This document shows positions 6,021 to 9,064 of a stretch of 9,064 bases of DNA, in pieces. Positions within the stretch are counted from its first letter, which is position 1. Every line of letters begins with the position of its first letter. The notes under the pieces are model-generated. The model was not told the origin of the DNA and did no database searches. It saw nothing but the letters and a program-made list of their open reading frames with translations. The stretch covers positions 1 through 9,064 of the forward strand of contig JAJBTD010000054.1 of NCBI GenBank assembly GCA_020861055.1. Direction: 5' to 3'. Position numbers and translations under genes: made by a program. The DNA is from Clostridiales bacterium (GTDB taxonomy: Bacteria; Bacillota; Clostridia; Oscillospirales; Oscillospiraceae).

Positions 6021-7210
6021 TATGCAACACCGCCTTTCGATTCTTCAGTATACATGGCTCCGGCGGGCACGGTCGCCCCCTCGTCCACAGTGACGCCGCC
6101 GGCGACGACGGCGATAGCGCCCTTGTCCTCGCCCACGGTGGCGTTGGCTTCCACGGTGGTATCTTCAGCGAGAATCGCATACTCCACCTTGGAGCCGGCC
6201 TTGACCACGGCGCCGGGCATGAGCACGGAGTAGCGAACGGTTGCGCCCTCCTCTACGGTGACGTTTTCAAAGATGACGGAGTTGTCCACAAGGCCATCGA
6301 CCTGGCAGCCGCCGGCCACCAGAGAGTGGGTAATCACGGCATTGGGGCCGTCCACATGGGGCGGGCAGACGTTAGTGCGGGCATAGATAGGCCAGCTCTT
6401 GTCGAACACCTGGATGCCGGAATTGATGTCCAGCAGGTCCATGTTGGCGTCCCACAGGGAGGCGATGGTGCCCACGTCCTTCCAGTAGCCGCCGAAGCGG
6501 TAGGCCACGCAGGTCTCTCCCTTGCCGATCAGGTTGGGGATGATGTTGCCGCCAAAGTCGTTCTTGGAGGTGGGGTCGTTCTCATCGGCGATGAGTGCCT
6601 CACGCAGCTTGGACCAGGTGAAGATGTAGATGCCCATAGAGGCCAGGTTGCTCTTGGGGTGCTTGGGCTTCTCCTCGAACTCGTAGATTACGTCGTTCTC
6701 GTCCACGTTCATGATGCCGAAGCGGGTAGCCTCCTCCATAGTGACCTCCAGGACGGAGATGGTGGCGGCGGCGTTCTGGGCCTTGTGGAAGTCCAGCATC
6801 TTGTCATAGTCCATCTTATAGATATGGTCGCCGGAGAGGATGAGTACATACTCCGGGTTGTACATATCGATAAAGTCGATGTTCTGATAGATGGCGTTTG
6901 CGGTTCCCTTGTACCAGGAGCCCTTTTCCCCTGCGCCCAGGTAGGGGGGCAGCACATGGACGCCGCCCTCGGACTTGTCCAGATCCCAGGGCTGACCGTT
7001 GCCCAGGTAGGCGTTGAGTTCCATCGGGCGATACTGGGTCAGGACGCCCACGGTGTCGATGCCGGAATTGACGCAGTTGGACAGGGGGAAGTCAATAATC
7101 CGGTACTTTGCGCCGAAGGGGACAGCGGGCTTTGCCACGGAGCGGGTCAGTGCGTACAGGCGGGAACCCTGTCCGCCGGCCAGCAGCATGGCGACACATT
7201 CCTTCTTCAT
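6020..7210 (-). CDS. glgC: Glucose-1-phosphate adenylyltransferase (ADP-glucose pyrophosphorylase), catalytic subunit
   Basis: A 396-residue enzyme making ADP-glucose and pyrophosphate from ATP and glucose-1-phosphate, the committed step of bacterial glycogen synthesis. It has the nucleotide-binding AGGQGSRL (11-18), PFGAKYRIIDFPLSN (31-45), WYKGTANAI (99-107), the metal-binding SGDHIYKMDY (126-135), the glucose-1-phosphate site EEKP (179-182, K181), and GGYWKDVGT (240-248). The C-terminal hexapeptide beta-helix (about 290-390) normally shapes allostery and subunit contact. All catalytic motifs are intact, in contrast to GlgD. GAGGTG lies 7 nt before the ATG at 7210. It follows glgB after a 176-nt gap that probably contains its own control elements, and it overlaps glgD by one base. 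Confidence 0.97.
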   Translation of the reverse strand: MKKECVAMLLAGGQGSRLYALTRSVAKPAVPFGAKYRIIDFPLSNCVNSGIDTVGVLTQYRPMELNAYLGNGQPWDLDKSEGGVHVLPPYLGAGEKGSWYKGTANAIYQNIDFIDMYNPEYVLILSGDHIYKMDYDKMLDFHKAQNAAATISVLEVTMEEATRFGIMNVDENDVIYEFEEKPKHPKSNLASMGIYIFTWSKLREALIADENDPTSKNDFGGNIIPNLIGKGETCVAYRFGGYWKDVGTIASLWDANMDLLDINSGIQVFDKSWPIYARTNVCPPHVDGPNAVITHSLVAGGCQVDGLVDNSVIFENVTVEEGATVRYSVLMPGAVVKAGSKVEYAILAEDTTVEANATVGEDKGAIAVVAGGVTVDEGATVPAGAMYTEESKGGVA

Positions 7211-7322
7211 TTACATTCACCTCAATATTGTTGTGATCGGCGCAGCCGTCAGGCGAGACTGCGCCAGCCCCGGGCCTCTGCGTCCAACTGTCAGGCGAAC
7301 CCGGCAGCCGCATTGGTCCAAA

Positions 7323-7350
7323 TTTATATTTGAATGGGAGCCCCATCAAA
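7323..7350 (-). promoter_or_regulatory. Candidate internal promoter for glgCDA
   Basis: On the minus strand TTTGAT (7350-7345), or alternatively TTGATG (7349-7344), lies 15-16 bp upstream of TATAAA (7328-7323). The spacer is shorter than ideal and the -35 weak, so this is tentative. It overlaps the palindrome at 7325-7354, which could serve as its operator. It would give a leader of about 105 nt before glgC. Confidence 0.3.
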
Positions 7351-7354
7351 TATA
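7325..7354. repeat. AT-rich imperfect palindrome between glgB and glgC
   Basis: TATATTTGA (7325-7333) pairs with TCAAATATA (7346-7354), and TGGG (7335-7338) with CCCA (7342-7345), giving 13 paired positions with one unpaired A (7334) and a 3-nt centre. It is an AT-rich island in GC-rich sequence. No T-run follows on the minus strand, so an operator or RNA-stability role fits better than a terminator. Confidence 0.6.
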
Positions 7355-7386
7355 CGAAATACAACGGCGGTTTATGAGACGCCGAC

Positions 7387-9064
7387 TCAGGCCCTGGCGA
7401 GGATCATCCCGCTCATGGGTGGCAGCTCCACCTCGATGGAGCAGGGCAGCAGATGGCAGGGAGTATCTGTGCTGGGGATACGCTCCTTTTCCTTCACCGT
7501 ACCCTCGCCGCCGTAGGCCGGGGCGTCGGTGTGGAACACCACCCGATAGTCTCCCGCCTGGGTCACGCCAATCCGGTAATGGGGGCGGCGGACAGGGGAA
7601 AAATTCAGCGCGATGAGCAGCTCCTGCTCCGACTTATCCCGGCGGAGGTAGGCCAGAACGTTGCCGCTCTCGTCGTCACGGCAGATCCACTGAAATCCCC
7701 TGGTGTTGTTATAGATCTCCCAGAGCGGGGGATTGGCCAGATAAAACTGGTTGGCGTCCCGGAAAAAGGCCTGGTGCTTTCGATGCCGCTCCTGCTCCAG
7801 CAGATGCCAGTCCAGGGAGTATTCGTGCCGCCAGGGGCCCCGCTGTCCAAACTCCGTCCCCATCATCACCAGCTTTTTGCCGGGACAGGTGAGCATATAG
7901 AGATAAAACACCCTCGCTCCGGCAAACTTCTCCTCATCACTTCCCGGAATTTGTTCGATGAGGGAGCCTTTGCCGCCGCACATCTCGTCATGGGAGAGGG
8001 GCAGGAGGAGCTGCCGGGAAAAGGCATAGCCCAGGGACAGCGTCAGGTCCTTGTGGTTGTACTGCCGATAGACGGGATCTAAACGGATATAGTGGAGGGC
8101 ATCGTGGGTCCATCCCTGATGCCACTGGAAGGTGTTGTCCCGGAAGGCGATCCCTGTCCGCTCGGTGGCGGCCTCGGCGCTGAGCATGGCGTGGGGGAAC
8201 TGCCGGTGGATCTCCTCGTTGAGCAGTCGGAGAAAGTCCTCCGCCTCCCGGTTTTCCCGGCCTCCCTCCTCGTTGGGCTTCCAGGGACGGCCCTCCGTAT
8301 CCAGATAGAGCATGGAGGACACGGCGCTCAGCCGCAGGCCGTCCAAATGATACTCCCGGAGCCAAAACAGGGCGGAGGACAGGAGAAAGGCCCGCACCGG
8401 AGGCTTGCCGAAGTCAAAGACGCTGGCCTTCATCCGGGGCAGATCGGCCTTTTGCGGGTCTGCGTACTCATAGCACGGCGTGCCGTCAAACAGGGCCAGG
8501 CCATGCTCATCCCTGGGGAAAAAGGCAGGCACCCAGTCCATAAACACCGCCACCCCCGCCTGGTGGAGCTGATCCACCAGATACATAAAGTCGTGGGGAG
8601 AGCCGAACCGGCTGGTGGGGGCGAAGTAGCCGGTACACTGATAGCCCCAGCTGGCGTCCAGAGGATGCTCGGTCAAGGGGAGCAGCTCCACGGCGGTGAA
8701 GCCCATCTCCTTCACATAGGGGACCAGCCAGCTGGCGTACTCCCGATAGGAGAGATAGCTGCCGTCTCCCCGGCGGCGCCAGGAGCCAAGATGTACCTCA
8801 TAGATATTCAGCGGATTGCTCCCATATGGGTGGCGGGCGCAATATTCCTGCCATGCCTCGTCTCCCCAGTTGTATCCTCCCGGAGCGTAGAGCTTGGAGG
8901 CGTTGGCGGGCCGGGTCTCCGCATGGAAGGCGAAGGGGTCGGCCTTGTCCACCCAGCGGCCGTCCTGGGTCTGGACGGAGAATTTATAGCTGTCGTACCG
9001 CCGGGGGCCAGGGATAAAGCGGGTCCAAATGCCGTTCCCGTCCGGCGCCATGGGGGCCGCCCCC
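7387..9064 (-). CDS. glgB: GlgB-like 1,4-alpha-glucan branching enzyme, 5'-partial, with substituted active-site residues
   Basis: At least 554 residues (numbered from the Met at 9051); the frame stays open to the window edge, so that Met is internal and roughly 80-100 N-terminal residues of the CBM48-type region are missing. The GH13_9 scaffold is clear: NIYEVHLGSW, SWGYQCTGYFAPTSRFG, a TIM barrel, then an all-beta C-terminal domain (about 450-554). Normal GlgB cuts alpha-1,4 chains and rejoins them by alpha-1,6 bonds. Aligned by spacing to E. coli GlgB (D335, H340, R403, D405, E458, H525, D526), this protein has D172, F177, R240, S242, E293, H354, D355. Thus the region-I His is Phe (DWVPAFFP) and the nucleophile Asp is Ser (GLRLSAV). 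The general-acid Glu survives, but AEEST reads AEAAT. The frame is otherwise intact and well kept, so this is not an obvious pseudogene. First gene in view of the glg operon; it may be inactive, structural or altered in activity. Confidence 0.9.
   Translation of the reverse strand, partial: GAAPMAPDGNGIWTRFIPGPRRYDSYKFSVQTQDGRWVDKADPFAFHAETRPANASKLYAPGGYNWGDEAWQEYCARHPYGSNPLNIYEVHLGSWRRRGDGSYLSYREYASWLVPYVKEMGFTAVELLPLTEHPLDASWGYQCTGYFAPTSRFGSPHDFMYLVDQLHQAGVAVFMDWVPAFFPRDEHGLALFDGTPCYEYADPQKADLPRMKASVFDFGKPPVRAFLLSSALFWLREYHLDGLRLSAVSSMLYLDTEGRPWKPNEEGGRENREAEDFLRLLNEEIHRQFPHAMLSAEAATERTGIAFRDNTFQWHQGWTHDALHYIRLDPVYRQYNHKDLTLSLGYAFSRQLLLPLSHDEMCGGKGSLIEQIPGSDEEKFAGARVFYLYMLTCPGKKLVMMGTEFGQRGPWRHEYSLDWHLLEQERHRKHQAFFRDANQFYLANPPLWEIYNNTRGFQWICRDDESGNVLAYLRRDKSEQELLIALNFSPVRRPHYRIGVTQAGDYRVVFHTDAPAYGGEGTVKEKERIPSTDTPCHLLPCSIEVELPPMSGMILARA

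Larger units (their letters stand above)
7211..7386 (-). promoter_or_regulatory. glgB-glgC intergenic region with hairpins and direct repeats
   Basis: This 176-bp gap in the operon is unusually long. Read on the minus strand it holds a weak 5-bp hairpin followed by TTGTATTT just after the glgB stop (7384-7365, a poor terminator), then an AT-rich palindrome (7325-7354), then a 7-bp hairpin GGCGCAG/CTGCGCC (7239-7245 with 7259-7265) in the leader before the glgC ribosome binding site. GTCAGGCGA occurs twice as a direct repeat (7248-7256 and 7290-7298), 42 bp apart, about four helical turns. Together these suggest an internal start or control point for glgCDA separate from glgB. Confidence 0.4.

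Noticed and set aside
5214..7333. Long plus-strand open frames opposite glgD and glgC (5214-6233 and 6326-7333)
   Set aside because: Same shadow effect; translations are His/Val/Gly-rich without motifs, while the minus strand encodes full GlgD and GlgC.
9049..9051. ATG as the start of glgB
   Set aside because: The frame remains open to the window edge, the preceding residues (GAAP) continue the typical branching-enzyme N-terminal sequence, and no Shine-Dalgarno precedes it. The gene is partial.
1..9064. Mobile elements, CRISPR arrays, tRNA or rRNA genes
   Set aside because: No transposase, integrase, terminal inverted repeats, regularly spaced repeats or cloverleaf-forming sequence was found.

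Overview
The window is GC-rich Firmicutes (Clostridia) chromosome. I favour the Oscillospiraceae / Flavonifractor-Lawsonibacter-like group, because of the GC content, the glgB-glgC-glgD-glgA order with a separate glgD (a Gram-positive arrangement), strong AGGAG-type ribosome binding sites, and small zinc-ribbon and DUF2798-type proteins. The placement is inference from sequence style, with no marker gene in view.

Layout. Positions 1-220 are an AT-rich, gene-free stretch that looks like the promoter and leader of a minus-strand gene starting just left of the window. Next is a minus-strand lipid pair: a divergent PlsY-like acyltransferase (1386-2003) overlapping by 13 nt an MGDG-synthase/UgtP-like glycosyltransferase (265-1398), closed by a hairpin at 221-250. 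Upstream of the pair lies a small zinc-ribbon membrane protein (2087-2395), separated from plsY by a strong intrinsic terminator whose T-run ends only about 5 nt before the plsY ribosome binding site. A 306-bp divergent regulatory region (2396-2701) carries a promoter in each direction and repeated ATGAAC/GTTCAT hexamers. It drives the zinc-ribbon gene leftward and a four-helix DUF2798-like membrane protein (2702-3301) rightward; the latter ends in a strong terminator.

Positions 3402-9064 hold a minus-strand glycogen operon read glgB -> glgC -> glgD -> glgA: branching enzyme (5' end outside the window), ADP-glucose pyrophosphorylase, its non-catalytic partner, and glycogen synthase. GlgC (with GlgD) makes ADP-glucose, GlgA polymerises it, and GlgB would normally add alpha-1,6 branches.

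The most striking observation is in GlgB. It is an intact reading frame with the full branching-enzyme scaffold, but two of the seven invariant GH13 active-site residues are replaced: the nucleophile Asp is Ser (GLRLSAV) and the region-I His is Phe (DWVPAFFP). If real, it is probably a pseudoenzyme or has a changed activity. The operon would then carry two catalytically degenerate members, since GlgD also lacks its active-site motifs. Other points worth a second look are the divergent PlsY paired with a glycolipid glycosyltransferase, the terminator in the plsY leader, a long AT-rich palindrome between glgB and glgC, and a hairpin between glgD and glgA.
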